DNA from: CAVQGZ01 sp964400785
GTDB taxonomy: Bacteria > Actinomycetota > Actinomycetes > Jiangellales > Jiangellaceae
Assembly: GCA_964400785.1 (NCBI GenBank)
Contig: CAYNWB010000004.1
Span: 1 to 64,000 of the forward strand
Length of the DNA: 64,000 nucleotides
Direction: 5' to 3'
The notes beneath the pieces are model-generated. The model had not been told where the DNA came from. It worked only from the letters and a program-made list of their open reading frames with translations, and searched no databases. Below, in pieces: positions 42,052 to 51,055 of this stretch. A program made the position numbers and the translations under genes. The stretch's first letter is position 1. Each line of letters begins with the position of its first letter.

Positions 42052-43278
42052 ATGGCGCGTGGTGGCAGACGAGTGCTCGGTATCGTCCTGGCCGGCGGGG
42101 AGGGCAAGCGCCTGATGCCGCTGACTGCCGACCGGGCCAAGCCGGCGGTCCCCTTCGGCGGCTCCTACCGGCTCATCGACTTCGTGCTGTCGAACCTGGT
42201 CAACGGCGGCCTGGACCGCATCGCTGTGCTCACGCAGTACAAGTCGCACTCCCTCGACCGGCACATCTCGCTGACGTGGCGGATGAGCAACATCCTCGGC
42301 CAGTACGTCACCCCCGTCCCGGCACAGCAACGTCTGGGCCCGCGGTGGTTCCAGGGCAGCGCGGACGCGATCTTCCAGTCGCTGAACCTCGTCTACGACG
42401 ACGAGCCCGACTACGTGGTCGTCTTCGGTGCCGACAACGTCTACCGCATGGACCCGTCGCAGATGATCGCGGCGCACATCGAGTCGGGCGCCGGGCTGAC
42501 GGTCGCCGGCATCCGCGTGCCCCGCAGCGAGGCCAGCGCCTTCGGCATCATCCAGACCACGGACGGCACGACGATCGACCAGTTCTTGGAGAAGCCGGCT
42601 GACCCGCCCGCGGTTCCCGACGACCCGGACGCGAGCTACGCCTCGATGGGCAACTACGTCTTCACCACCGACGCCCTGCTCGACGCCCTGCAGATCGACG
42701 CCGGGGACGAGGGGTCGGTGCACGACATGGGCGGCAGCATCGTGCCGATGCTGGTCGATCGCGGGGAGGCGGCGGTCTACGACTTCAGCAACAACCGCGT
42801 GCCCGGCTCCACCCCACGCGACCACGCGTACTGGCGCGACGTCGGCACGTTGAAGATGTACCACGAGGCCCACATGGACCTGGTGTCCATCGACCCGATG
42901 TTCAACCTCTACAACCGGGACTGGCCGATCCTGACCAGCCACCCCCAGCTGCCCGGTGCCAAGTTCGTCCAGGGCGGCACCGCGCGCGAGTCGATCGTCG
43001 GGCTCGGCTGCATCCTGTCCGGGTCGTTCGTCGACCACAGCGTGCTCTCGCCCGGGGTGCGGGTCGCCGAGGGCGCCACGGTGTCGAACTCGGTGATCAT
43101 GTCGGGCTCACGCATCGGGGCGGGCGCCGTGATCCGCAACGCCATCCTCGACAAGGCGATCGACGTGCCGGCCGGCGCCAGCATCGGCGTGGACCACCAC
43201 CACGACCGAGAGCGGGGCTTCACGGTGAGCGCGGAGGGCATCGTGGCCCTGGGCAAGGGTCAGAAGGTCGAGCTCTGA
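42052..43278 (+). CDS. glgC: glucose-1-phosphate adenylyltransferase
   Basis: A 408-residue ADP-glucose pyrophosphorylase. The N-terminal nucleotide-binding motif LAGGEGKRLMPLT, the regulatory/catalytic segments RAKPAVPFGGSYRLIDF and FGADNVYRMD, and the C-terminal left-handed beta-helix (EGATVSNSVIMSGSRIGAGA) are all intact. It makes ADP-glucose from ATP and glucose-1-phosphate, feeding GlgM on the other side of the shared promoter region. ATG 42052 was preferred to the GTG at 42043 because the latter lies inside the -10 box. Confidence 0.96.
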   Translation: MARGGRRVLGIVLAGGEGKRLMPLTADRAKPAVPFGGSYRLIDFVLSNLVNGGLDRIAVLTQYKSHSLDRHISLTWRMSNILGQYVTPVPAQQRLGPRWFQGSADAIFQSLNLVYDDEPDYVVVFGADNVYRMDPSQMIAAHIESGAGLTVAGIRVPRSEASAFGIIQTTDGTTIDQFLEKPADPPAVPDDPDASYASMGNYVFTTDALLDALQIDAGDEGSVHDMGGSIVPMLVDRGEAAVYDFSNNRVPGSTPRDHAYWRDVGTLKMYHEAHMDLVSIDPMFNLYNRDWPILTSHPQLPGAKFVQGGTARESIVGLGCILSGSFVDHSVLSPGVRVAEGATVSNSVIMSGSRIGAGAVIRNAILDKAIDVPAGASIGVDHHHDRERGFTVSAEGIVALGKGQKVEL

Positions 43279-43354
43279 CGCCAGCCCGTCGGCGGGAGCA
43301 CTCGTGACCGGCTGGAGGAGTCAGGTCGTGCGGGGGACCGGAGGATGACGGAGC

Positions 43355-44788
43355 ATGCCTAGTCCGGTCGTGAGGGCCTCGCCGGTGGCGCAGGAGGCGC
43401 TGCGGCCGGCCCTGGAGGCTGTCCGGCTCGAGCACGAGGTGCCCACGGGTTTTCCGAGCGAGGTGCTGGCCGAGGCGGACGCGGCGGCCCTGTCTGCGGA
43501 CGTGTCGTCGCTGCCCGTGGTCGACCTGCCGTTCGTCACCATCGACCCACTCGGCTCGACCGACCTGGACCAGGCGCTGCACCTGCAGGCTCGGCCCGGG
43601 GGCGGCTGGCGCGTCTGCTACGCCATCGCCGACCTCGCTGCCTTCGTCCCGCCCAGCGGTGCGGTGGCGGCAGAGGCCTGGAGCAGGGTCTTCACGGTGT
43701 ACTGCCCGGACCGTCGCATCCCGCTTCACCCCTCGGTCATCTCCGAGCAGGCCGCCTCGTTGTGGCCGGACGGAGACCGGCCGGCGATCGTCTGGACGAT
43801 CGACCTCGATCGGGACGGGGAGAGCGTCGCGGTGGACGTGCGCCGGGGCCTCGTGCGAAGCCGGGCGAAGCTGGACTATGCGGACGTGCAGCAACGCATC
43901 GACGACGGTACGGCGGGCGAGATGCTCGCGCTGCTGCCCGACATCGGGCGGGTTCTGTCCGATGCCCAGCTGGCGCGGGGAGGAGCCTCGCTGCCGATCC
44001 CTGACCAGCAGGTGGTCGAGGACACCGACGGGTACCGGCTTGTGTACCGCCTGCCGCTGCCGGTCGAGGACTGGAACGCCCAGCTGTCGCTGCTCACCGG
44101 TCGGGCAGCAGCCCGGCTCATGCTCGACGGCGGGGTCGGAGTGCTGCGCTCGATGCCTGCCGCGTCGCAGAAGGACGAGCAGCGGCTGCGTCGGGTCGGC
44201 CGCGCCCTGCAGATCGAGTGGCCGGACGACCTGCCGTACGGCCAGATGGTGAACCGGCTCGGGCCGGCGCGCAGCTCCCGGACGGCGGCGTTCCTGACCG
44301 AGGCCACGTCGCTGTTCCGGGGCGCGGCGTACCAGGCCTTCGACGGCTCGCCCCCCGCCCAGGTCGAGCACGCGGCCATCGCTGCCCCCTACACCCACTG
44401 CACGGCCCCCATCCGACGACTGGTGGACCGGTTCTCCTCCCAGGTCTGCCTGGCCATCTCCGCAGGGTCGGCCGTCCCCGGCTGGGTACGCGCGGCGCTG
44501 CCACTGCTGCCGGAACGGATGAGCACGGGCGGGCGTCGTGTGCGTGCGATCGAGCGCGAGAGCCTGGACGCGGTCGAGGCCGCCGTCCTGCGACCGTTGG
44601 CGGGGCAGCACCTCGCAGCAACCGTGACCGAGGTGCGCGACGAACGCCGGGGTGAGGTCGCCGTCGCCGACCCCGCCGTCATCGCACCATGCTCCGGGTC
44701 GCTCACCCTCGGCGAGCAGGTGCTGGTGCGCCTCGACGAGCAGGCTCTCGCCCAGGGCCGGGTGAGGCTCGTCGCGGTGTCCGGCTGA
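43355..44788 (+). CDS. RNB-domain ribonuclease (RNase II/R family, short form)
   Basis: A 477-residue 3'-5' exoribonuclease. The catalytic RNB block has the Asp cluster in TIDPLGSTDLDQALHL, and the second motif is YTHCTAPIRRLVDRFSSQV. It lacks the full cold-shock and S1 arrangement of E. coli RNase II; only a short N-terminal part and a compact C-terminal beta-domain (VTEVRDERRGEVAVADPAV) flank RNB, as in the actinobacterial form. It degrades single-stranded RNA. GGAGG at 43340-43344 supports ATG 43355. It is convergent with the O-methyltransferase gene. Confidence 0.9.
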   Translation: MPSPVVRASPVAQEALRPALEAVRLEHEVPTGFPSEVLAEADAAALSADVSSLPVVDLPFVTIDPLGSTDLDQALHLQARPGGGWRVCYAIADLAAFVPPSGAVAAEAWSRVFTVYCPDRRIPLHPSVISEQAASLWPDGDRPAIVWTIDLDRDGESVAVDVRRGLVRSRAKLDYADVQQRIDDGTAGEMLALLPDIGRVLSDAQLARGGASLPIPDQQVVEDTDGYRLVYRLPLPVEDWNAQLSLLTGRAAARLMLDGGVGVLRSMPAASQKDEQRLRRVGRALQIEWPDDLPYGQMVNRLGPARSSRTAAFLTEATSLFRGAAYQAFDGSPPAQVEHAAIAAPYTHCTAPIRRLVDRFSSQVCLAISAGSAVPGWVRAALPLLPERMSTGGRRVRAIERESLDAVEAAVLRPLAGQHLAATVTEVRDERRGEVAVADPAVIAPCSGSLTLGEQVLVRLDEQALAQGRVRLVAVSG

Positions 44789-44846
44789 CCGGGCGACCGG
44801 CGGCGGCACCGTTCGCCCTCGGGCGCGGCGCTGCTGGCGGAGCCTG

Positions 44847-45527
44847 CTACCGCTTGACGGCGGCGAGCAGCCCGTCGCCCATCGGCAGCAGCACCGGCAC
44901 GACTCGCTCGTCGTCGCGCAGTGCCTTGCCCAGCTCGCGGATGGCGACGGTCTCGGCATCGCGCTGGGCGGGGTCGGCCACCTTGTCGTGCCACAGAGCG
45001 TTGTCGAAGGCCACCACACCACCGGTGCGCAGCAGCCTCATCGCGTGCTCGAAGTACTCGGCGTACTCGGTCTTGTCGCCGTCGCAGTGCACGAGGTCGT
45101 AGTCGCCGTCCTTGAGCCGAGGGAGCACGTCGAGGGCTCGTCCTGGGATCAGCCGCAGTCGCGTGTGCGAGACCCCCTCCTCGGTGAACGCCTGCTTGGC
45201 CAGGCGCTGGTGCTCGCCCTCGCGGTCGATGGTGGTCAGGATGCCGTCCGGCGCCATCCCGCGCAGCATCCACAGCCCGGAGACACCGGTGCCGGTGCCG
45301 ATCTCCACGACCTTGCGCGCGTGCAGGGCCGCGGCGACGAAGCGCAGCGTCGCCCCCACGCCCTCACCGACGGGGACGACGCCGACCTCGTCGGCACGTG
45401 CCCGGGCGCGGGCCACGATCTCGTCCTCGGAGAGGAAGCCGTCAGCGTAGGCCCAGGTCGCTGGCTTGGGCACGGGGCTGGTGGTAGCGATGGCAGTCTC
45501 CCCTCGGTTCGACGAGCAGTGGGGCAA
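44847..45527 (-). CDS. SAM-dependent O-methyltransferase (Rv1220c-like)
   Basis: A 226-residue class I methyltransferase of the Methyltransf_3 family. The SAM site is VVEIGTGTGVSGLWML, the acidic residue follows in LTTIDREGEH, and the motif for the metal/substrate region is YDLVHCDGDKTEY. The product starts are unclear: TTG 45527 gives an N-terminus of suitable length, GTG 45473 is shorter, and a good GAGGGGAG site lies six bases before an ATC at 45491. The locus, next to sigE, matches Rv1220c. The substrate is unknown. Confidence 0.88.
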   Translation of the reverse strand: MPHCSSNRGETAIATTSPVPKPATWAYADGFLSEDEIVARARARADEVGVVPVGEGVGATLRFVAAALHARKVVEIGTGTGVSGLWMLRGMAPDGILTTIDREGEHQRLAKQAFTEEGVSHTRLRLIPGRALDVLPRLKDGDYDLVHCDGDKTEYAEYFEHAMRLLRTGGVVAFDNALWHDKVADPAQRDAETVAIRELGKALRDDERVVPVLLPMGDGLLAAVKR

Positions 45528-45709
45528 GCCTATCCACCCATGGGCAGGTCAGGTGCCCAGCAGTGGCCCGAGCGGGGCCGTGTCCGGACGTGAACGCTTC
45601 GTCAGGCCGTGTCAGGGTTCTGTGAAACCGGGGCACCTGGCTGGCGGTGCGGGGCTCGGGGCGGGAGCATTGATCCAGTTCACGACCCGACGGTGGCAAG
45701 GAGAGAGCG

Positions 45710-46336
45710 ATGTCGTCCGCAGCAGCGGTGCCGGCGCCCGAGGCGTGGCAGCCTCCGAGCTGGGACGACATCGTGAGCGAGCACAGCGCTCGGATCTACC
45801 GCTGGGCATACCGCCTGACCGGCAACGCGCACGACGCCGAGGACCTGACCCAGGACGTGTTCGTCCGGGTGTTCCGGTCGTTGTCGACGTACCGACCGGG
45901 CTCGTTCGAGGGGTGGCTGCACCGGATCACCACCAACCTCTTCCTGGACGGTGTGCGCCGCACGTCACGTGCCCGCACGTGGCCGCTGGACGAGGTGTCC
46001 GCTGCGCACAGGCTTGCTGCCAGCGATCCCGACCCGGGTCAGGCGGCGCACGACGCGCGGCTCGACGCAGACCTGCAGGCTGCCCTCGACGCGCTCTCGC
46101 CCGAGTTCAGGGCGGTGGTGCTGCTGGCCGACCTGGACGGGCGCTCCTACGACGAGATCAGCCGCCTGCTCGGCATCAAGTCCGGCACCGTCCGCAGTCG
46201 TCTGCACCGCGGTCGACGGCAGCTGCGCGCAGCCCTGGCGCATCGGGAGCACCGCCCGTTGGCCTCGGTGGAAGCACCAGGGGCACCCAGACGTTCTCAC
46301 CATGAGCGCAACGCCGAGAGGGACCACGATGACTGA
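45710..46336 (+). CDS. sigE: ECF RNA polymerase sigma factor SigE
   Basis: A 208-residue extracytoplasmic-function sigma factor. Region 2 (about residues 20-90) has HSARIYRWAYRLTGNAHDAEDLTQDVFVRVFRSL, and region 4 (about 125-180) has LSPEFRAVVLLADLDGRSYDEISRLLGIKSGTVRSRLHRGRRQL. A non-conserved basic/acidic tail of about 30 residues follows. AAGGAGAG at 45697-45704 gives a strong ribosome site. In mycobacteria sigE is followed by its anti-sigma gene rseA and then htrA; here htrA follows directly with an 8-bp overlap. Confidence 0.94.
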   Translation: MSSAAAVPAPEAWQPPSWDDIVSEHSARIYRWAYRLTGNAHDAEDLTQDVFVRVFRSLSTYRPGSFEGWLHRITTNLFLDGVRRTSRARTWPLDEVSAAHRLAASDPDPGQAAHDARLDADLQAALDALSPEFRAVVLLADLDGRSYDEISRLLGIKSGTVRSRLHRGRRQLRAALAHREHRPLASVEAPGAPRRSHHERNAERDHDD

Positions 46337-47636
46337 CGTCACCACGCCACCACCGGGCACCACCCCTGGACCGCCCGTCGACGGCTGGTGGTCCCGTCCA
46401 CCGACGGCGGACGGCACATCGACGAGTGCTGCGTCCGAGCACGACGCATCGGCCACGCGACCCGTTCCCACCTACTCTGCGGCGGAGCCGGACCCGTGGC
46501 GGCTCGCACCCGCCGCCGACGGCCACCCCGGAGTCGGCCAGAGGACTGCCCCGGACCTGGTGTCGGCAGCTCGGGCACCCAAGCGGGCGCCGGGATGGCT
46601 CGCCCTGGCCGCCGCCGCGCTGGCGGCGGGTCTGGTGGGCGGCCTGCTCGGCGCGCAGCTGACCCCGGAGCCGGCGTCGCCCGCCAGTGCCTCGGACACC
46701 ACCGGTACCGCCGTGCTCGACCCGGTCGAACCGAGCGCACGCGCCCCGGAGTCCGTCGCGGGCATCGCCACGGCCGCCCTGCCCAGCGTCGTCTCGATCA
46801 GCACGGCGACCGGCAGCGGGTCGGGTTTCGTCATCGACGACGACGGCTACCTCATCACGAACAACCACGTGATCGCCGACTCCGGCGAGCGGGGGGTGCA
46901 GGTCTCGCTCCAGGACGGGCGCACCGCCGAGGCCACGATCGTCGGCACGAGCCCCGCCTACGACCTGGCTGTGCTGGAGGTCGACCTGACCGGTATCGAC
47001 CCCCTGGCCCTGGGCGACTCCGACGAGGTCGTCGTGGGTGACCCTGTCGTCGCTGTCGGCAGCCCTCTGGGCCTGGACGGCACGGTGACGTCGGGCATCG
47101 TGTCGGCCACCGACCGCCCGGTGACAGCCGGTGGGCAGGGTGAGGTCAGCTTCATCAACGCCATCCAGACCGACGCTGCGATCAACCCCGGCAACTCCGG
47201 TGGTCCGCTTCTCGACGGCAGCGGCCGCGTGATCGGCATCAACTCATCGATCGCCGCGCTCGGCACCTCGTTCGGGGAGCAGGCAGGCTCGATCGGGCTC
47301 GGCTTTGCGATCCCCATCAACCAGGCACGGCTGACCGCGGAGCAGATCATCGCCACCGGGGAGGCGGAGTACCCGATCATCGGGGCCACCCTCGACGTGG
47401 GTGAGCCCGGCCAGGGCGCCATCATCGCCTCGGTGGTGCCCGGCGGACCCGCCGAGCAGGTCGGGCTGCAGCCCGGCGATCGTGTGGTGGCGCTCAATGG
47501 CGGGGTGGTACGTGGAGCAGACGAGCTGATCGTGGCTATCCGCGCACGGCAGCCAGGAGATAACGTGACGCTCACCGTGGCCCGCAACGGCACCGAGCAG
47601 CAGGTCGACGTCACGCTCGGCGCTCGGGTGGGCTGA
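46329..47636 (+). CDS. htrA: HtrA/DegP-type membrane serine protease
   Basis: A 435-residue protease. A Pro/Ser/Asp-rich cytoplasmic N-terminus (about 80 residues) precedes one membrane helix (about 88-108). The trypsin-like domain carries the triad His in NNHVIAD, Asp in YDLAVLEVD and Ser in NPGNSGGPL. A single PDZ domain (about 350-430) ends the protein. It degrades misfolded envelope proteins under sigE stress. The ATG at 46329 has GAGAGG seven bases upstream; an in-frame ATG at 46302 is an alternative. It overlaps sigE by 8 bp. Confidence 0.94.
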   Translation: MTDVTTPPPGTTPGPPVDGWWSRPPTADGTSTSAASEHDASATRPVPTYSAAEPDPWRLAPAADGHPGVGQRTAPDLVSAARAPKRAPGWLALAAAALAAGLVGGLLGAQLTPEPASPASASDTTGTAVLDPVEPSARAPESVAGIATAALPSVVSISTATGSGSGFVIDDDGYLITNNHVIADSGERGVQVSLQDGRTAEATIVGTSPAYDLAVLEVDLTGIDPLALGDSDEVVVGDPVVAVGSPLGLDGTVTSGIVSATDRPVTAGGQGEVSFINAIQTDAAINPGNSGGPLLDGSGRVIGINSSIAALGTSFGEQAGSIGLGFAIPINQARLTAEQIIATGEAEYPIIGATLDVGEPGQGAIIASVVPGGPAEQVGLQPGDRVVALNGGVVRGADELIVAIRARQPGDNVTLTVARNGTEQQVDVTLGARVG

Positions 47637-47658
47637 CCCCGGCGCGTAGGGAGCGATC

Positions 47659-47988
47659 GTGTTCGACATCGGCGTGGGCGAGATCGTCGTCATCGCCGTC
47701 GTCGGGCTGCTCGTCTTCGGCCCCGACCGGCTTCCGGAGATGGCGAAGCAGGCTGGTGGCTGGGTGCGTGACCTGCGTCGGATGGTGGCCTCGGCCCGCA
47801 GCGAGATGTCGAGCTCGCTCGGAGTGGACGCCCGCTACCTGGCCGACCCGAAGGGGTCGCTCACGAAGAGCCTGCTGGGGGAGGACATGCCTGACATCCC
47901 CACCAAGCGTGAGGGAGTGACCAAGGCGTTGGGGCTGGACGACGTCGTCAAGGCTGCCGACATCGACATCGACCCCGACGTCACCTGA
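47659..47988 (+). CDS. tatB: twin-arginine translocase subunit TatB
   Basis: A 109-residue protein from GTG 47659 (AGGGAG upstream). The single N-terminal membrane helix MFDIGVGEIVVIAVVGLLVF is followed by the hinge GPDRLPEMA and an amphipathic helix (GGWVRDLRRMVASARSEMSS). The hydrophilic C-terminal half is longer than that of TatA, which supports TatB. It joins TatC to recognise folded Tat substrates. The order sigE-htrA-tatB is conserved in actinobacteria. It is convergent with mrp with a 4-bp gap. Confidence 0.92.
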   Translation: MFDIGVGEIVVIAVVGLLVFGPDRLPEMAKQAGGWVRDLRRMVASARSEMSSSLGVDARYLADPKGSLTKSLLGEDMPDIPTKREGVTKALGLDDVVKAADIDIDPDVT

Positions 47989-47992
47989 GGCG

Positions 47993-49153
47993 TCAGCGAC
48001 CTGCCGGGGACAGCCCCAGCGACATGCCGGCCAGCCCGCGCTCGCGGCGGCCGAGCCGGGTGGCCACCTCGCGGATGGTGAGGGCCGCCGGGGTGTCCGG
48101 GCGGCTCAGCACGAAGGGGACCCCGGCGTCGGCGTCCTCGCGCAGCCCCGGGTCGACCGGCACCGAGCCGAGGAGCGGGACGTTCGTGCCGGTCGCGCGC
48201 CCCAGCGCCTCCGCGACACTCGCGCCACCCCCGGAGCCGAAGATGTCGAGCTGCTCGCCACAGTGTGGACACGCCAGCCAGGCCATGTTCTCGATGACCC
48301 CGAAGACCCGCTGACGTGTCTGCACCCCGATGCTGCCGGCTCGCTCGGCCACCTCCGCGGCAGCCAGCTGCGGGGTCGTCACCACGACGATCTCTGCATT
48401 GGGAAGAAGCTGCCCGAGCGAGATCGCGATGTCGCCGGTGCCCGGCGGCAGGTCGAGCAGCAAGACGTCGAGGTCACCCCAGTAGACGTCGGTGAGGAAC
48501 TGCTCGAGGGCCCGGTGCAGCATCGGCCCGCGCCACGCCACCGGCGCGCTGCGCTCCGGCTTGAACATCTCGGTCGAGATGAGCCGCACGCCGTGAGCGG
48601 GCACGGGAAGGATCATCTGGTCGAGCACCGTCGGCCTGATGCCGCCGACACCCATCATGCGAGGAGTCGAGTGTCCGTAGATGTCGGCGTCGAGCACGCC
48701 GACGGAGAGTCCGTCGTCGGCCATCGCAGCAGCGAGGTTGACGGTCAGGGACGACTTGCCGACGCCACCCTTGCCGGAGGCCACCGCGTACACCCGGGTC
48801 AGTGAGCCGGGCTTGGCGAAGGGGATGTCCTTGGCCGGTCCGCGCAGCTTCTCCCGCAGAGCGGTGCGCTGCTCGTCGCTCATCACGTCCAGCACGACCT
48901 CGACGCCGCTGACGCCGGGCACGGCACCCGCCGCGGCAGAGACGTCGCGCACGATCGTGTCACGCAGCGGGCACCCCGACACTGTCAGCAGCACCGTCAC
49001 CCGGGCGTGACCCCGCTCGGAGACGACGACGTCGGCCACCATGCCGAGCTCGGTGATCGGTCGGTGGATCTCCGGGTCGTTGACTGTGGCGAGCGCGGAG
49101 CGGATCTGCTGCTCCACACCCGGTGCGGACGGGTCGTGGCTGGAGGTGGTCAC
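47993..49153 (-). CDS. mrp: Mrp/ApbC iron-sulfur cluster carrier ATPase
   Basis: A 386-residue P-loop ATPase of the Mrp/NBP35 family. The N-terminal 100 residues are a MIP18 (DUF59) domain containing SGCPLRDTIVRDV. The P-loop is SGKGGVGKSS with the deviant Walker signature Lys, and the cluster-binding CPHC motif lies around residue 300. It transfers Fe-S clusters to apo-proteins in the cytosol. The GTG start at 49153 is preceded by TAGCAT six bases upstream. The position after tatB matches Rv1229c. Confidence 0.94.
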   Translation of the reverse strand: MTTSSHDPSAPGVEQQIRSALATVNDPEIHRPITELGMVADVVVSERGHARVTVLLTVSGCPLRDTIVRDVSAAAGAVPGVSGVEVVLDVMSDEQRTALREKLRGPAKDIPFAKPGSLTRVYAVASGKGGVGKSSLTVNLAAAMADDGLSVGVLDADIYGHSTPRMMGVGGIRPTVLDQMILPVPAHGVRLISTEMFKPERSAPVAWRGPMLHRALEQFLTDVYWGDLDVLLLDLPPGTGDIAISLGQLLPNAEIVVVTTPQLAAAEVAERAGSIGVQTRQRVFGVIENMAWLACPHCGEQLDIFGSGGGASVAEALGRATGTNVPLLGSVPVDPGLREDADAGVPFVLSRPDTPAALTIREVATRLGRRERGLAGMSLGLSPAGR

Positions 49154-49159
49154 GCCCCG

Positions 49160-49165
49160 ATGCTA
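49160..49165 (-). promoter_or_regulatory. -10 box, leaderless start of mrp
   Basis: TAGCAT on the minus strand, six bases before GTG 49153. Confidence 0.5.
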
Positions 49166-49179
49166 CGTACCGTCCCGGG

Positions 49180-49968
49180 TCACTGCGCGCCGCGATGGCC
49201 CGTGTGCAGGGCCTCGAGCACCCGGCGACGCAGCACGGCGAACGGCTCCGAGCCCACCAGAGCGGCCCGGCGGGGTCTCGGCAGCGGGACGTCCACGTCC
49301 GCGACCACACGCGCCGGCCGGTCTGACAGCACGACCACGCGGTCGGAGAGCAGGATCGCCTCGTCCACGTCGTGCGTCACCAGCAGGACGGCGCGCCGGT
49401 CGGCCTCCCACACCTCCTCCAGCCACACCTGCAGGTCGCGCCTCGTGATGGCGTCGAGAGCCCCCAGGGGCTCGTCGAGCAGGATCACGGCTCGGGGGAC
49501 GAGGAACGCTCGCAGCAGCGCGAGGCGCTGCCTCATGCCGCCGGAGAGCTGGCCGGGCCACGCGTCCTCGTACCCTGTGAGTCCGAACCGACCCCACAGC
49601 GCCCGCGCCCGATCTCGGGCCTCGTCGTCGGGCACTCCAGCGACGCGTGCTCCGAGCAGGGCGTTGTCGAGGCATCGCTTCCAGGGCAGCAGGGTGTCGC
49701 GCTGGGGCTGCATGGTGGCTGCCCCGGGCCGACCGACGACGTCAGCGCCGCCCACGGTCGCCGTCCCGGCGTCGGGCACGAGCAGCCCTGCGAGCACACG
49801 CAGCACCGTGCTCTTGCCGCACCCGCTCGGCCCGAGCAGGCTCACGAACTGCCCGGGGGCAGCCTGCAGCGTCACGCCGTCCAGCACGACCGTCGCGTCG
49901 GGGCCCGTGCCGGCCCCGAAGGCATGGCGCAGCCCGCTGACCTGCCACGCAGCAGCGCCCGCGCTCAC
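49180..49968 (-). CDS. pyrimidine-precursor ABC transporter ATPase (ThiZ-like)
   Basis: A 262-residue ATPase of the nitrate/sulfonate/taurine importer type. Walker A is GPSGCGKST, the Q-loop is MQPQRDTLLPW, the signature LSGGMRQR, Walker B VILLDEPLGALD, and the switch His LVTHDVDEA. It pairs with the downstream-order permease and the Thi5-like binding protein. The start GTG 49968 overlaps the stop of the binding-protein gene, the last of the riboswitch-controlled transcript. Import of a thiamine precursor such as 4-amino-5-hydroxymethyl-2-methylpyrimidine (HMP) is inferred from the TPP riboswitch. Confidence 0.86.
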   Translation of the reverse strand: MSAGAAAWQVSGLRHAFGAGTGPDATVVLDGVTLQAAPGQFVSLLGPSGCGKSTVLRVLAGLLVPDAGTATVGGADVVGRPGAATMQPQRDTLLPWKRCLDNALLGARVAGVPDDEARDRARALWGRFGLTGYEDAWPGQLSGGMRQRLALLRAFLVPRAVILLDEPLGALDAITRRDLQVWLEEVWEADRRAVLLVTHDVDEAILLSDRVVVLSDRPARVVADVDVPLPRPRRAALVGSEPFAVLRRRVLEALHTGHRGAQ

Positions 49969-51008
49969 GGGGCCAGGTGCTCGTTGGTGAAGGCCGCCGC
50001 GCCGTCCACGGGCTGCGAGACGATGCCCGTGGTGGTGAGAAAGTCGGCGAAGCCCGTCCAGGTCGCGTCGTCCTGCTGGCCCCAGACGCCGGACTCACCC
50101 ACGAACAGCGGGGCGTAGTAGCGCACCGACCGCTCGACGAGCGTCGGCTCGAGCTCGGGCACCTGCTGCAGCAACAGGCTCGCCGCCCTGTCCGGGTCGT
50201 CGACCGCCAGGGTGTACCCACGTGCCGTGACCTCCAGGAACGCCTCGACCAGGGACGGGTCGTCGGCCAGCGTCGACTCCGCGGCCAGGAACAGCGGCGT
50301 GTACCAGTTCGGGATGCACTCGTCCCAGTCGGCGAAGCGGATCTCGTTGACGGCAACGCCCTGCACCTCGTCGGCGCGCAGCGCGTCCCATCCCGAGAAC
50401 ACCCAGGCGGTGTCGAACTGGTCGGCGCTCATGCCGGCCAGGTAGTCGATGTTGCCCAGCGTCACGAACTCGACGGACGACGGGTCGGCGCCGTCGCAGC
50501 GCATGAGGGCGGAGATGATCTCGACCTCCAGCGCCCCGCCGAAGCCGCCGTAGCGGGTGCCCGTGAGGTCACGGGGGGCGGTGATGCCGTCCTCGGCCAG
50601 GCTGAACAGCGACGAGTCGTTGACCGGCAGCACGGTGGCGATCGACCGCACCGGCACACCGGCGGCTCGCGCGGGCAGCAGCGACTCGGCCTGGGCCATG
50701 CCCACGTCCACCGCGCCCGAGGCGACGGCCTGCTCGACCCCGGTGGAGGCGGGTTCGATGATGGTCAGGTCGATGCCGGCCTGCTCGTACCAGCCCTCGG
50801 CCTGGGCCGCGTACACGCCGACGTGGTGGGCGTTCGGCGTCCAGTTCAGCATCAGGGTCATGGGTCGCAGCGGCGGCGCCACCGAGGACTCGGGCTGCGA
50901 GGCGCCGGCACCTTCTGTGGCGCCGTCCCCGCCGCAGGCGCCCACCAGCACGGCAGCCGCGGCGCACGCGAGCATCAGTGCACGTCGGGGGATCGGGGTG
51001 GGGCGCAT
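49965..51008 (-). CDS. Thi5/NMT1-type substrate-binding lipoprotein (ThiY-like)
   Basis: A 347-residue lipoprotein. The signal peptide ends in VLVGAC (Cys 25). The mature NMT1/THI5-like domain has MLNWTPNAHHVGVYAAQAEG and YEQAGIDLTIIEPASTGVEQAV, the phrase that marks HMP-binding ThiY proteins. AGGAGA eight bases before ATG 51008 supports the start. Under the TPP riboswitch its likely ligand is a thiamine-pyrimidine precursor; a taurine- or nitrate-like ligand is less likely in this context. Confidence 0.87.
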   Translation of the reverse strand: MRPTPIPRRALMLACAAAAVLVGACGGDGATEGAGASQPESSVAPPLRPMTLMLNWTPNAHHVGVYAAQAEGWYEQAGIDLTIIEPASTGVEQAVASGAVDVGMAQAESLLPARAAGVPVRSIATVLPVNDSSLFSLAEDGITAPRDLTGTRYGGFGGALEVEIISALMRCDGADPSSVEFVTLGNIDYLAGMSADQFDTAWVFSGWDALRADEVQGVAVNEIRFADWDECIPNWYTPLFLAAESTLADDPSLVEAFLEVTARGYTLAVDDPDRAASLLLQQVPELEPTLVERSVRYYAPLFVGESGVWGQQDDATWTGFADFLTTTGIVSQPVDGAAAFTNEHLAP

Positions 51009-51055
51009 GTCAGGGTCTCCTGTCGTCTGTGGGCCCGAGGGCGCGGTCTTGCTGC

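Noticed and set aside
45590..45660. SigE-type autoregulatory promoter upstream of sigE
   Set aside because: GAA-containing stretches near 45592 and 45622 are present, but no convincing ECF -35/-10 pair at the right spacing could be found by eye.
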